Source: Bacillota bacterium (GTDB lineage: Bacteria; Bacillota; Clostridia; Lachnospirales; Lachnospiraceae). From it: a stretch of DNA of 64,000 nt. The position numbers and the translations under genes were made by a program. Numbering within the stretch: the first letter of the stretch is position 1; each line of letters starts with the position of its first letter. The stretch lies in assembly GCA_023415055.1 (NCBI GenBank), contig JAEZLZ010000052.1, forward strand, positions 1 to 64,000, written 5' to 3'. This document shows positions 1-10,276 of this stretch, piece by piece. The notes below the pieces were generated by a model that worked only from the letters and a program-made list of their open reading frames with translations, searched no databases and was not told the origin of the DNA.

Positions 1-1404
1 TTAGACGGTACTGTGATGAAAGGCAATAGCTTTATCGACACCAGAGCACTCACCGGAGAGAGTGTTCCAAGAGAGGTAATCCAAGGAGACACAGTATTGT
101 CCGGGACCATTAATACCAGCGGTGTAATTGAAGTTCAGGTGACGAAAAATTTTGGTGAGGCTACCGTATCTAAGATCCTTGAACTGGTTGAGAACTCCGG
201 TAGTAAGAAGGCACAGAGTGAAAAGTTCATCACGAAATTTGCACGTTTTTATACGCCTATTGTGGTATATGCAGCGGTTGCAGTTGCAGTATTTCCTCCT
301 CTTCTAGGCTTTGGCTCCTTCTCTCACTGGCTATACCGTGCACTGAGTTTTCTGATTATCTCCTGCCCTTGTGCCTTAGTAATCTCTATTCCGCTTAGCT
401 TTTTTGGTGGTATAGGCGGAGGCGCGAAACAAGGTGTTCTGATAAAGGGTGGTAATTTTTTGGATGCTCTGCAACAGGTGGATTCCATAGTATTTGATAA
501 GACGGGTACTTTGACGAAAGGTGTATTTGAAGTTGTAAAGGTTGCACCGGCAGAAGATGTGACTGATTCGGAACTTCTTACGCTAGCTGCGATTGCAGAG
601 AACCATTCTCTCCATCCAATCGCGAAATCAATCAAAGCACATTATGAGAAAATTAAACCGGGAAGTACCATAGCAGCAGCACAAATTACCGAATTAGCCG
701 GTTTTGGTGTGACTGCAGAATGGGACGGTCAGATAATTTATGCAGGCAATGAGAAATTAATGGTACGCTATGGAATTGATGTACCAAAGATAACTGCTGC
801 AGGCAGTATCGTTTATATTGCTTCGGGTGACAGATATATGGGTTATCTGCTGATTGCAGATGAATTGAAAGAGGGAGTAGCGGAAACCATCCATAGACTC
901 AAGGAATATGGTGTGAGGAAGACCATTATGTTGACAGGTGATCATGCATACGCTGCTGAGGAGATTGCTAAGCTCAGTGGTGTAGACGAATATCAATCTC
1001 AGCTACTGCCGCAGGATAAGGTTGCATGGTTTGAACGATATAAATCAGAAGTACCCGGCAAGGGTAAGATAGTTTTTGTCGGCGACGGTATCAATGATGC
1101 TCCGGTACTAGCTCAGGCAGATATCGGAATTGCCATGGGGGGTGTTGGATCCGACGCTGCGATTGAGGCAGCGGATGTTGTAATCATGAACGATGAGATT
1201 AGCAAGATTGCTACTGCGATACAGATCGCCCGAAAGACCAAATCTATCGTTACACAAAATATCGTCTTTGCGTTAAGTGTTAAGCTGTTGATTATGCTTC
1301 TTGCCTTTTTCGGAATCACCTCTATCTGGTTTGCAATTTTTGCTGATGTCGGAGTAGCACTGATCGCATTGTTTAATGCCATGAGAGCAATGCGATCCAG
1401 ATAA
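1..1404 (+). CDS. Heavy-metal-translocating P-type ATPase (CadA/ZntA-like), 5' partial
   Basis: The reading frame is open from base 1 and the first codons already encode actuator-domain sequence leading to TGES, so the N-terminus lies outside the window. Visible landmarks are the actuator TGES loop, the transmembrane metal site CPC (about bases 360-371), the phosphorylation motif DKTGT (493-510), an HP dipeptide typical of P1B pumps (in HSLHP) and the hinge GDGINDAP (about 1081-1104). Hydrophobic helices flank CPC and close the C-terminus. In the P1B family a CPC motif with this architecture exports Zn, Cd or Pb, or in some members Cu; the metal cannot be fixed without the missing N-terminal binding domain. 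The protein sits in the cytoplasmic membrane and uses ATP to expel metal. The family call is very secure, the substrate is not. Confidence 0.93.
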   Translation, partial: LDGTVMKGNSFIDTRALTGESVPREVIQGDTVLSGTINTSGVIEVQVTKNFGEATVSKILELVENSGSKKAQSEKFITKFARFYTPIVVYAAVAVAVFPPLLGFGSFSHWLYRALSFLIISCPCALVISIPLSFFGGIGGGAKQGVLIKGGNFLDALQQVDSIVFDKTGTLTKGVFEVVKVAPAEDVTDSELLTLAAIAENHSLHPIAKSIKAHYEKIKPGSTIAAAQITELAGFGVTAEWDGQIIYAGNEKLMVRYGIDVPKITAAGSIVYIASGDRYMGYLLIADELKEGVAETIHRLKEYGVRKTIMLTGDHAYAAEEIAKLSGVDEYQSQLLPQDKVAWFERYKSEVPGKGKIVFVGDGINDAPVLAQADIGIAMGGVGSDAAIEAADVVIMNDEISKIATAIQIARKTKSIVTQNIVFALSVKLLIMLLAFFGITSIWFAIFADVGVALIALFNAMRAMRSR

Positions 1405-1489
1405 ACAGGTTCATCAATAGTAATTCAAAGAGAAAAAACTGTTGTAAATGTATGAATGATATATAAGAAGCTGTTGTAAAAAAATACCT

Positions 1490-1520
1490 TAAGAGGGAAG
1501 CTTATTCAGCTTCCCTCTTA
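1490..1520. terminator. Perfect 13-bp hairpin after the ATPase gene
   Basis: Bases 1490-1502 pair perfectly with 1508-1520 around a five-base loop. The + strand lacks a T run after it, but a run of A just upstream (about 1477-1483) would be a U tract on the minus strand. It could therefore terminate minus-strand transcripts or protect the ATPase mRNA 3' end. A second GC-rich hairpin follows at about 1526-1544. Confidence 0.6.
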
Positions 1521-1728
1521 ATATTGTGCGCCCGGCGGGTGCACGTTTCTTATGCTACAGTTTTTATATTGCTTTTTATGCAAGTACTTCCTATGACAAT
1601 ACCCATATTTTACTACATAAACTGACACATATCTGCCAAAAATTCCATTTATTATATTGGCAAATGAACTAATTTAATCCATGTTTTTGCCGATATAAAT
1701 AGTAAGATATGTTTTAGGAGGTTACATA

Positions 1729-4700
1729 ATGCGAATAACAAAAAAGGTCGGAATATTCATGCTGTTCAGTTTATTGCTTCTGGTCTTTCTGGCCAATGTG
1801 AGACCGGATGAGGCTTATGCGTCCTCTGTCACGCAACCCAATTTTCATTTTGAGGTGGGCGGCGACAGTAAAAAGTACGCTGACGGTGCACAGATTGAAT
1901 TAAGCTCCCCTACAAATTACATCACCGTCAAAGCGGATGGATGGAGTTCACCGGTAAATGTTGTGTGGTCCTCCTTATCGCCGGGAGTTGTTGCTTTATC
2001 TGATTCAACCTTTGGCGATGCCACAAAACAGATAACCAGGAATGGTCCCGGTTATTCGACAATTATGGCGAAAATAAGCTCCGGAGGATATGAGTTAACA
2101 ATAAGCTGTATTGTCTGGGTTGATTTGAGGGTTGATGAAAGTAAGACGATATTGACCCCCGCTGCCACAACTGGTTTGGATGTTTTGAAGATGGACGTCA
2201 ATGAAGAAAAGACGATTTATCTAAAATATATCGATTATTCAACAGATTCAGGCGCTGTTTCCGGCGGAGCCATTACAGCCGGCGTTATGTTCTCCAGTGA
2301 TAATGTAAATGTTGCCTCGGTCGATGCGACCTCAGGTAAAGTCAAAGCAGTGGGCAGCGGTAGTGCGACGATTACCATTACTACCACAACGATGTCAGGG
2401 AAAGATGATCCCATGAAAAAGACATTGAAGGTTGTCGTAAATCCGAAATTTTCACTCACCTTAAATGAGGGAACCAGCAGTGAGATTACCTATCAATCGC
2501 AAACCGATGAGAATACACCGCTATTTGCCGATCATGTTCCGGTAGGCTTCACGATAAATTCTAATGCCAAGAAAGCGGAGTTTTTGAAATGGGAGGTTTA
2601 CGATTGCAGTGTCACACCTCATAAGAAGCTTTTAGCAGATTCGGCAAAACTAAATTATTCGGTATCTGATGTCAGTGGTAATGTGACCTTTACCAATGTA
2701 AAGGCTGGTACCTATGAGATATTTGCAATCGTGGATAAGGCTTTTACGAAATCAAACAGTGTTCCCTATGCCTATATGAAGCTTGTCGTACCGATTCAGG
2801 TTGGTGACCTCAGCATCGTGATGCAGGTCGGTGATACCTATAACATTTTTAAGAATTCGAATATACCCAGTATTAACACCTTTAATTATACCTCCAGTGA
2901 TCCTAATTTTGTTCAGGTAGATCAGGGGACTAGTATCATTACTGCAAAAAGAAAGGGTACAAAGACAGTTACCTGTACCCTAAACCAAAGCTTGAACCTA
3001 TTCACCGGGGTGGTGAATGATTTTGTAATTACGGTGAAGGTGATTGATGGTATTTCATTGAATATGACCAATGCCGTAATAAATACCAAAGGCACACTCA
3101 AGCTGATTGCCAATGTATCCGATTCTACCGTACCGATTACCTGGAGCACCAGTATTCCTGGAATCGTGACAGTAGAGGATGGTCTGGTTACCGGCGTTAA
3201 GGACGGAACAACCGTAGTTACAGCAACACAAACAATAGATGGAATCACGAAGACGGCATCCTGTACCATTACTGTTCAAAAATCCGTCTCATCCATTGTA
3301 GTAGACCCGAGTAAATATACCTTACCGATTGGTGGTTATACGACTTTAGTAGCCAAGGTTACTCCGGCAGACCTGGTAGGCGTTAATTTGCAATGGAAGT
3401 CTTCGGATACGAGTGTAGTCGTCGTAGATCAGCAAAATGGATTAACCGCAGTAATCAAAGGTGTGTCAGGCGGAAATGCAGTAATTTCGGCGATTAATCA
3501 GGATAATGTTGTGGTTGGGTACTGCCATGTGAGTGTTAGACAACCAGTTGCAGGTATCAGCCTGTCTGAAACGAATATCATAGTTGATCTAAACACCTCC
3601 CGTCTTCAGCTTCGGGCTACTGTTTCTCCGGATAATGCATTGAATAAGGCGATAGTGTGGAGCTCAACAGATACGTCGGTAGCTACCGTAGACCAGAACG
3701 GACTTGTCTCCATCAAGAAGTCCGGTAAGGTATCGATTATTGCGACCTCTGATGATAATCCGGCCATCACAGGTGTATGCAATATTACAGTAGAGATACC
3801 GGTGAATTCCATCGCACTGGATGAGACTCAAAAGACGATGTATGTTGGTCAGGCAGCCAGACTTACCTATATTATACTTCCTACCAATGCCAGTACCGGT
3901 ACGGTAAGCTGGACCTCAACGAATACCTCGGTAGCGACGGTAGATAAGACCGGAATGGTATCAGCGAAGAATGTAGGTACTTCAGTCATTATACTAAAAT
4001 CATTGGATGGCGGATATTCCGTCTACTGTACAATAACAGTGAAGCGTGTTGCCTCCGGTATCAAGCTGGATGCAACTACCCTCAATCTAAAGGCTGGTCA
4101 GGATCGTATCCTAAAGCCTACCTTAACACCCAAGGACAGTACTGATAATAGCATCGTCTGGGAATCCTCCGATACGAAGATTGCCACGGTTGATGATGAA
4201 GGTAAAGTAATTGCAAAATCAGCCGGTTCAGCAATTATTATGGCAAGGTTGGAAACCGGTGCTACCGCATATTGTAAGGTAAATGTTACCTTGCCGGTGG
4301 ATGGATTACTTTTAAACTTCGCTGATAAATCCCTCTATGTCGGTGAGAAATTTAAGCTTAAGGTATCGGTTACTCCGAGCGCAGCCACTGATTTAAGTGT
4401 TACTTGGAAGACCTCTAATGACAAGATAGCAACGATCACAGCAGACGGCGAGGTAACAGCAGTAGCCGGTGGAACGGCAATTATAACCTGTACGACTAAG
4501 GATGGCGGCTATTCGGCTATCTGTGTATTGACTGTTCTGGAATCGGTATCCTCAATCACAATTAATTATCAGACCTACTATCTTGGCGTCGATAAGTCCG
4601 TATTTTTGGTGGCAACTGTGTCAACACCTACTGCTTCTAATAAAGATGTATTCTGGTCCACAAGTAATTCCGATATTGCTACCGTGAATCAGAAGGGTAA

Positions 4701-5526
4701 GGTAGTCGGAAGAAAATTAGGACATGTTACCATTACGGCAACCGCACTTGACGGCAGTGAAGCAGAAGCCTCTTGTGAGATTCAGGTTGTAAATCCGGTG
4801 GAAAGCGTATCATTAAATAAGACAACCATCTCCTTGTTGGTAGGACAAACCAAAAAACTAAAGGCATCGATCAAGCCGGAGAATGCAACGAAGAAATCAA
4901 CGAAATGGACCTCCAGTGATCCCGGTGTCGCAATAGTAGACGAAGATGGAGAGGTAATTGCAATCAAGGCAGGTTCTACAACTATCACAGCAGAAGCTAC
5001 GGACAATAGTGGGAAAAAGGCATTATGCTATGTAACAGTATATGACAGAGTAGCCTCGACCGGAATTACTTTACAGAATAAGTCGATTGTAATGCTTCCC
5101 GGCGAAGAGAAGATCGTACAGATGGTATTGATCCCTTCTGCTTCCACAGATGATACAACCTGGAGTTCAGATAATAATGCGGTTGCCAAGGTGGATAAAG
5201 AGACCGGTAAGATCACGGCACGAGCAACCGGCGTTGCCTATATAACAGTAATGACAGATTCGGGTAAGACGGCACAGGTTGAAGTTATAGTAATCGGTCT
5301 GAATATTACAGAAATCACAATTGAAGAATATACCACTTACAGCACACAGCTGCAGGTGGAAGGAGCAAGCTCCAGAGTAACCTGGAGTATTGATAATCCC
5401 CTGGTGGCCGAGGTGAGCAATGGTACCGTAAGTTCCAGAGGAAAAGGAAAAGCAACGATTACTGCATTTGTAAACGGACGAAAGCTGCACTGCAAGCTGA
5501 CAGTTGTAAAAATTGGTTCCAGGTGA
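1729..5526 (+). CDS. Large secreted protein built of Big2 Ig-like repeats
   Basis: The protein has 1265 residues and a signal peptide (basic start, hydrophobic stretch, likely cleavage near residue 32 after AYAS). After a unique N-terminal part it consists of about ten or more repeats of roughly 80-90 residues. Each has the Big2 signature: a lead such as V-sI-L-, then W-SS-ts-vAtVd-G-Vta---G-a-ItA. Big2 domains are bacterial Ig-like folds found in surface adhesins and cell-wall proteins. No LPXTG, SLH or choline-binding anchor is visible at the C-terminus, so it may be released or held non-covalently. The ribosome site AGGAGG at about 1715-1720 fits the ATG at 1729. No enzymatic domain is seen; a structural or adhesive role is inferred. 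Confidence 0.85.
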   Translation: MRITKKVGIFMLFSLLLLVFLANVRPDEAYASSVTQPNFHFEVGGDSKKYADGAQIELSSPTNYITVKADGWSSPVNVVWSSLSPGVVALSDSTFGDATKQITRNGPGYSTIMAKISSGGYELTISCIVWVDLRVDESKTILTPAATTGLDVLKMDVNEEKTIYLKYIDYSTDSGAVSGGAITAGVMFSSDNVNVASVDATSGKVKAVGSGSATITITTTTMSGKDDPMKKTLKVVVNPKFSLTLNEGTSSEITYQSQTDENTPLFADHVPVGFTINSNAKKAEFLKWEVYDCSVTPHKKLLADSAKLNYSVSDVSGNVTFTNVKAGTYEIFAIVDKAFTKSNSVPYAYMKLVVPIQVGDLSIVMQVGDTYNIFKNSNIPSINTFNYTSSDPNFVQVDQGTSIITAKRKGTKTVTCTLNQSLNLFTGVVNDFVITVKVIDGISLNMTNAVINTKGTLKLIANVSDSTVPITWSTSIPGIVTVEDGLVTGVKDGTTVVTATQTIDGITKTASCTITVQKSVSSIVVDPSKYTLPIGGYTTLVAKVTPADLVGVNLQWKSSDTSVVVVDQQNGLTAVIKGVSGGNAVISAINQDNVVVGYCHVSVRQPVAGISLSETNIIVDLNTSRLQLRATVSPDNALNKAIVWSSTDTSVATVDQNGLVSIKKSGKVSIIATSDDNPAITGVCNITVEIPVNSIALDETQKTMYVGQAARLTYIILPTNASTGTVSWTSTNTSVATVDKTGMVSAKNVGTSVIILKSLDGGYSVYCTITVKRVASGIKLDATTLNLKAGQDRILKPTLTPKDSTDNSIVWESSDTKIATVDDEGKVIAKSAGSAIIMARLETGATAYCKVNVTLPVDGLLLNFADKSLYVGEKFKLKVSVTPSAATDLSVTWKTSNDKIATITADGEVTAVAGGTAIITCTTKDGGYSAICVLTVLESVSSITINYQTYYLGVDKSVFLVATVSTPTASNKDVFWSTSNSDIATVNQKGKVVGRKLGHVTITATALDGSEAEASCEIQVVNPVESVSLNKTTISLLVGQTKKLKASIKPENATKKSTKWTSSDPGVAIVDEDGEVIAIKAGSTTITAEATDNSGKKALCYVTVYDRVASTGITLQNKSIVMLPGEEKIVQMVLIPSASTDDTTWSSDNNAVAKVDKETGKITARATGVAYITVMTDSGKTAQVEVIVIGLNITEITIEEYTTYSTQLQVEGASSRVTWSIDNPLVAEVSNGTVSSRGKGKATITAFVNGRKLHCKLTVVKIGSR

Positions 5527-5566
5527 CGTAGTCGGTAATAGAATAAACGGTTAACATGACAGCAGT

Positions 5567-5612
5567 CGATAGGTAAGTCTTCCATATAGGAAGCTTATCT
5601 ATCGGCTTTTTT
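5567..5612 (+). terminator. Rho-independent terminator of the Big2 gene
   Basis: A long imperfect hairpin (arms about 5567-5583 and 5589-5604) is followed by a T-rich run at 5606-5612. It lies 40 bases after the Big2 stop codon and isolates that gene from recN. Confidence 0.8.
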
Positions 5613-5674
5613 CGCTTTTTTAAATAAGAAAGTTTTCTTTTTTTGTACATTCCTACAAGGAATAAAAGTAAGGA

Positions 5675-5703
5675 TTGCGAATAATTTTTCCTTATGTTAC
5701 AAT
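5675..5703 (+). promoter_or_regulatory. Vegetative promoter of recN
   Basis: A -35 box TTGCGA (5675-5680) is followed after 17 bases by TACAAT (5698-5703), which has an extended -10 TG at 5695-5696. It is the only good sigma-A-like pair in the gap before recN. No clear SOS box was noticed. Confidence 0.55.
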
Positions 5704-5763
5704 ACTTTCAGAACATATGTTTTCAATAATGAGGATAAACTCTATGGAAAAGAGGGATACTAA

Positions 5764-7449
5764 TTGTTAGTCAGCTTACATGTGAAGAATTTTGCGATTA
5801 TTAATGAGGTTGAGGTATACTTTAAGGATCATCTTAATATTATGACTGGTGAGACTGGAGCCGGAAAATCTATCATCATCGGATCGGTGAATGCTGCTCT
5901 GGGTGCTAAGATTAATAAGGACATTGTTCGAAGCGGTGCGGAATATGCCTTGGTAGAGCTTGTGTTCGAGACCAGGGATAAAGCTGTGTTTGACGCTATG
6001 CGTGCGCTCGATATTCCGATCGAAGGTGAACAGATAATAATAACCCGTAAGATTATGTCTGGCAGAAGTGTCTGCAGAATCAATGGAGAGAATGTTACAG
6101 CCTCTGCACTATCTACAATCGCCGGCCTTCTCATAGATATTCACGGACAACATGAGCATCAGTCATTATTGAATAAATCAAAACATATGGAGATTGTGGA
6201 CCGATTTGCCCGAGATGAGATAGGTATACTTAAGACGGAGCTGGAACAGACCTATAAGGAATACCTTAAAGTAAAACAAGAGCAGGAGCATTCGGGAATC
6301 GATGAAGAGAAGAGATTAAGAGAGATAGCTTTCTTAGAATATGAAGTCAATGAGATAAAGAGTGCTTCTCTTGTCAAAGGCGAAGATGAAGAATTAGTAC
6401 TTATATATAAGAAACTATCGAATGCTAATACTATTTCTGAAGGGCTTCAGAATGTCTATCGTTATACGGGATATGATTCCGCTGCAGCCGGTGATGCAAT
6501 CACAAGAGCTCTTCGCCAGCTTTCTAAACTTGTGGAATACGATGAAACCATCAGTAATTATTTAAGCCAGGTTACAGATATTGATGCCTTGCTCAATGAT
6601 CTGAATAGAGACCTTTCTCAATATATCTCCGATATGGAAAGTCCGGAAGAGGAGTTAGCCATAGTTACAAAGCGTTTGGATCTGATTAATCATCTAAAGT
6701 CCAAGTATGGCAATTCCTTAGAGATGGTCTTGAGATATTGTACAGAATGTGAAGATAAGCTTGCTAAGTATCGGGATTATGACGAATATATGTCGAAACT
6801 GAACCAAGAATTGGCGCGAATAGAGAATAAACTGAAAGAGCTTTGTAACCGTTTATCTGAGATACGTAAGAGAAAAGCTAAGGATTTGACTGGGCGTATC
6901 CGAGAGGCATTGATTGCACTTAATTTTTTAGATGTTAAATTTGAGATGGTATTTGAACAATTGGATCACTATACGGCCAATGGTTTTGACGATGGAGAAT
7001 TTATAATCTCGACTAATCCCGGTGAAGCCTTAAAACCTTTGTCAAGAGTTGCTTCCGGTGGTGAGCTTTCCAGAATAATGCTTGGTATAAAATCGGTTCT
7101 CGCAGATAAGGATGAGATTGAAACCCTGATTTTTGACGAAATTGATGTCGGTATCAGCGGAAGAACCGCACAGATGGTATCGGAACAACTGGCGAATATT
7201 GCAAAACATCATCAGATCATCTGTATAACGCATCTTGCACAGATTGCAGCTATGGCTGATTCACATTATGTAATTGAGAAACAGACGGATAAGATCACGA
7301 CACAGACCGTAATCCGTAAGCTTGATGATAAAGAAACGATTGATGAATTATCCCGTATTCTCGGCGGTGCTGAGATCACAGAGCGTGTTCGAGAGAATGC
7401 TAAGGAAATGAAAGAATTAGCTTTAGCTACTAAAAAATACAAGCTTTAA
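5764..7449 (+). CDS. recN: DNA repair ATPase RecN
   Basis: The protein has 561 residues, the usual RecN length. It is an SMC-like ATPase that acts at DNA double-strand breaks in recombinational repair. Seen in the sequence are the N-terminal Walker A GETGAGKS (residues 29-36), a central coiled-coil region rich in Glu, Lys and Leu, the ABC signature SGGELS (about residue 431) and the Walker B LIFDEIDVG (about 456). The start is TTG at 5764, the codon after an in-frame stop. An AGAGGGA ribosome site lies just upstream, and the N-terminal LVSLHVKNFAIIN matches the family start. The order recN-spoIVB-spo0A is conserved in Clostridia. A clear terminator follows, so recN is probably its own transcript. 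Confidence 0.96.
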   Translation: MLVSLHVKNFAIINEVEVYFKDHLNIMTGETGAGKSIIIGSVNAALGAKINKDIVRSGAEYALVELVFETRDKAVFDAMRALDIPIEGEQIIITRKIMSGRSVCRINGENVTASALSTIAGLLIDIHGQHEHQSLLNKSKHMEIVDRFARDEIGILKTELEQTYKEYLKVKQEQEHSGIDEEKRLREIAFLEYEVNEIKSASLVKGEDEELVLIYKKLSNANTISEGLQNVYRYTGYDSAAAGDAITRALRQLSKLVEYDETISNYLSQVTDIDALLNDLNRDLSQYISDMESPEEELAIVTKRLDLINHLKSKYGNSLEMVLRYCTECEDKLAKYRDYDEYMSKLNQELARIENKLKELCNRLSEIRKRKAKDLTGRIREALIALNFLDVKFEMVFEQLDHYTANGFDDGEFIISTNPGEALKPLSRVASGGELSRIMLGIKSVLADKDEIETLIFDEIDVGISGRTAQMVSEQLANIAKHHQIICITHLAQIAAMADSHYVIEKQTDKITTQTVIRKLDDKETIDELSRILGGAEITERVRENAKEMKELALATKKYKL

Positions 7450-7477
7450 AAATTGAAATTATGAGAATACTTAACGG

Positions 7478-7509
7478 AAGGATATACAATACTATGTATA
7501 TCCTTTTTT
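7478..7509 (+). terminator. recN terminator
   Basis: Arms at 7478-7487 and 7496-7505 form a 10-bp stem with an eight-base loop, followed by T at 7504-7509. A second GC-rich palindromic region (7539-7587, with repeated CGCGA motifs and ending in a T run) lies between it and spoIVB and may form another terminator. Confidence 0.85.
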
Positions 7510-7628
7510 GATTCTTAGATGAAAAGAATATGTGATTATGCGAGCGCGCTCGCGAACCTAAGAAACTCGCGAACGCGGCTTTTTTGTGATAGAGGATTAA
7601 TATCTTATTGAGGGTATGAGGTGAAAGG

Positions 7629-8912
7629 ATGAGGAGCAGGCAAAGATACAGAACGTTTTTAATATGTCTTTTTCTACTGAATATTTTTTTAGTGGGATTT
7701 TTCATATATTACACAATTGATAAGAGTATTCCGGATGAGATCAAGATACTCGTTGGAACTCAGGAAAGATTTGACTTTGATATGCCACTAGAAGGCAAAA
7801 TTAAGACGGATGATGTTGGTGTTTTACAGGTTAATGATCTAAGTGTTCCATCCGATCAGATACGACTGGACCTTAATCAGCCGTTTACCTTGGAATCCTC
7901 CCAAACAGGGACCTATTCCATGAATTTAAAACTGTTTGGTTTGATTAATTTTAAAAGTGTTTCACTGGATGTGATTGAGACAATTGAACTGATTCCTTGT
8001 GGCAATCCAATCGGTATCTATGTGGAGACAGACGGAATCTTAGTTCTAGGAAGCGGAAGGATCACAGGGGTAGACGGTCTGAATTATGAACCAACCAGAG
8101 ATAAATTGAAATCCGGCGATTACATTCTGGCCATCAATGGTGCTCAGGTAAGTAGAAAGAACGATTTCGTGGATCTGATACAGAAAAGTAACGGAGAAGC
8201 AATAACACTTTTGGTCAGACGTAACAATGAGAAAATAACAGTCCGCGTTTCTCCGGTAAGGACGGCAAGCGGCAGCTACAAAATAGGTGCTTGGATTAGG
8301 GATAATACTCAGGGTATCGGTACACTTACTTTTATCTCAAGTGATGGACAGTTCGGTGCATTAGGACATGGAATTACTGATATTGACACTGGCTTATTAA
8401 TGGACGTAAAACTTGGTTCAATCTATACTGCTGAGATTATGTCGATTATTAAAGGAAAAGAAGGTGAGCCTGGAGAACTGATTGGTATGATACGTCAAAG
8501 CAATAAGTATAAAATAGGAAGTATCACGAATAACACCTATCAGGGAATCTTCGGTCGAGTCGGGTATGAATATGATGAAAGCATCGATACAGAGCCTATT
8601 CCGATCGGACTTAAACAGGAAGTGCAAAAAGGAAAAGCTTATATTCGCTGTAATGTGAATGATAAGATCACGGATTATGAAATAAATATTGAAAGTATCG
8701 ATATCAGCAATACGAATCACAGTAAAGGAATCGTGATAAGGATCACGGATAAAAGACTTCTGGATCTAACCGGTGGAATAGTGCAGGGAATGAGCGGCAG
8801 CCCTATTATCCAAAATAATAAGATAATTGGTGCGGTTACGCATGTATTTATACAGGATTCAACGAAAGGTTACGGTACTTTTATAGAAAACATGGTAAAT
8901 AATTTAGAATAA
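7629..8912 (+). CDS. spoIVB: SpoIVB sporulation peptidase (S55 family)
   Basis: The 427-residue protein has an N-terminal signal-anchor helix (about residues 7-28), a PDZ domain around residues 130-200 and a C-terminal S55 serine peptidase domain. The catalytic candidates are His in ALGHGITD and Ser in GMSGSP (about residue 391). In Bacillus, SpoIVB is made in the forespore under sigma G. It crosses into the intermembrane space and cleaves SpoIVFA, which triggers pro-sigma-K processing in the mother cell. Both the domain order and the position immediately before spo0A match that gene. The ATG at 7629 has GAGGTGAAAGG just upstream. No sigma-G promoter was confidently placed. Confidence 0.95.
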   Translation: MRSRQRYRTFLICLFLLNIFLVGFFIYYTIDKSIPDEIKILVGTQERFDFDMPLEGKIKTDDVGVLQVNDLSVPSDQIRLDLNQPFTLESSQTGTYSMNLKLFGLINFKSVSLDVIETIELIPCGNPIGIYVETDGILVLGSGRITGVDGLNYEPTRDKLKSGDYILAINGAQVSRKNDFVDLIQKSNGEAITLLVRRNNEKITVRVSPVRTASGSYKIGAWIRDNTQGIGTLTFISSDGQFGALGHGITDIDTGLLMDVKLGSIYTAEIMSIIKGKEGEPGELIGMIRQSNKYKIGSITNNTYQGIFGRVGYEYDESIDTEPIPIGLKQEVQKGKAYIRCNVNDKITDYEINIESIDISNTNHSKGIVIRITDKRLLDLTGGIVQGMSGSPIIQNNKIIGAVTHVFIQDSTKGYGTFIENMVNNLE

Positions 8913-9063
8913 GGCAAACTTTTGTTATAAAAATAAATCGACTTAATATGAGGTGATTCCAAAGAAAGAAAACAAAAGGTACAGCAAATTAAATGTATAT
9001 TATTTCCAATATTACAATATCTTGTGGTTTCCGCTTTTTATTTGAAAAGTAGTGATTATTCTC

Positions 9064-9168
9064 TGTCGAATGGTGCGACAAGAAACATTTGAAAGTTAAA
9101 TGGCATATGACTATAATTCAGATATGGTAAATATTTACAAAGTATGGTTTTGCAAAACTTGTCGTAAA
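9064..9168 (+). promoter_or_regulatory. Candidate 0A boxes upstream of spo0A
   Basis: The 540-base gap before spo0A (8913-9452) holds an exact TGTCGAA (9064-9070), an inverted related site in GCGACAAG (about 9076-9083) and a third near-match TTGTCGTAAA (9159-9168). TGTCGAA is the core of the Spo0A recognition box in Bacillus and Clostridium, so autoregulation is plausible. AT-rich -10-like hexamers (TATAAT at 9189 and 9199) lie downstream. No gene is seen in this gap. Confidence 0.5.
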
Positions 9169-9452
9169 GATTTATGGTAATAATGTTGTATAATGGCTTA
9201 TAATGTAAAATACTAATAACATAAGTCGCATTATGGCGGTTATATTTTGTACAATTTGCTAAAGCGATAAAGATTGACGCTGAATTAGCTAAGATGTATA
9301 ATTGTATCATAAAACAACATGAAACCAAAAATGACACACAAAAATACACGATATGTGAAATGCAACATACTAGCTACCCAACAAGTCATGTGGGAAAAAA
9401 CCTAGGGGAATCATTTAATCGAACAAAATATTGTGATGGAGGTTGGAAAGTA

Positions 9453-10253
9453 ATGGGCAAAATTAATGTAGCTATTGTTGATGACAATGAGAGAATGGTG
9501 AATCTTCTTGAAGATATCCTGAAAGAGGATTCAGATATCGAGGTTGTCGGCAAATCAGAGAACGGCATAGACGCTTTGGACATGATCAAAGAGAAGAAAC
9601 CGGATGTAGTATTATTGGACTTGATTATGCCAAAGCTGGACGGGCTGGGAGTAATGGAGAAGGTTAGAAGGGATTCTGAGTTTAAGAAGAATCCTTCCTT
9701 TATTGTTATAACCGCAATCGGTCAGGAAGGTGTAACGGAGAACGCATTTGAGCTTGGAGCGAATTACTATATTATGAAGCCCTTTGATAATAATGTGATT
9801 TTATCAAGAATTAAGCAGATAAAGGGTGACTACCACAATAAGTTAATCGATAATCATAGAGTAAGTGCTTATGAAAACAAAAGCGCTTATATGGAGCGTA
9901 ATCTGGAATCGGATGTTACTAATATCATTCATGAGATCGGAGTCCCTGCACATATTAAGGGCTATCAATACTTACGCGATGCGATTATGATGTCTGTCAA
10001 TGATGCAGAGATGCTTAATTCTATTACAAAATTATTATATCCATCCATTGCGAAGCGTCATAAAACAACTCCCAGCCGTGTGGAAAGAGCAATAAGACAT
10101 GCAATAGAAGTTGCTTGGAGCAGAGGCAAGATGGACACAATTGATGAATTATTTGGATATACCGTAAGTAATGGCAAAGGAAAACCTACGAATTCTGAGT
10201 TTGTTGCACTGATTGCTGACAAAATTCGTTTGGAATATAAATTAAGATCATAA
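9453..10253 (+). CDS. spo0A: Master sporulation response regulator Spo0A
   Basis: From the ATG at 9453 the protein has 266 residues. The receiver domain shows the acidic pair D10/D11, phospho-acceptor D56 in VVLLDLIMP and the conserved Lys in the MKPF motif. The C-terminal effector domain has the Spo0A helix-turn-helix and sigma-contacting region (PSRVERAIRHAIEVAWSRG). Phosphorylated Spo0A binds 0A boxes to switch the cell into sporulation. The open frame continues upstream to 9294, but the ribosome site GGAGG at about 9438-9442 and the family N-terminus MGKINVAIVDDN fix the start at 9453. Candidate autoregulatory boxes lie upstream and a terminator follows. Confidence 0.97.
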   Translation: MGKINVAIVDDNERMVNLLEDILKEDSDIEVVGKSENGIDALDMIKEKKPDVVLLDLIMPKLDGLGVMEKVRRDSEFKKNPSFIVITAIGQEGVTENAFELGANYYIMKPFDNNVILSRIKQIKGDYHNKLIDNHRVSAYENKSAYMERNLESDVTNIIHEIGVPAHIKGYQYLRDAIMMSVNDAEMLNSITKLLYPSIAKRHKTTPSRVERAIRHAIEVAWSRGKMDTIDELFGYTVSNGKGKPTNSEFVALIADKIRLEYKLRS

Positions 10254-10276
10254 TAAATCACTGAACTATATGGAAT

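Noticed and set aside
9294..9452. N-terminal extension of Spo0A
   Set aside because: The ribosome site GGAGG and the conserved family start are at 9453. The extension covers regulatory DNA.
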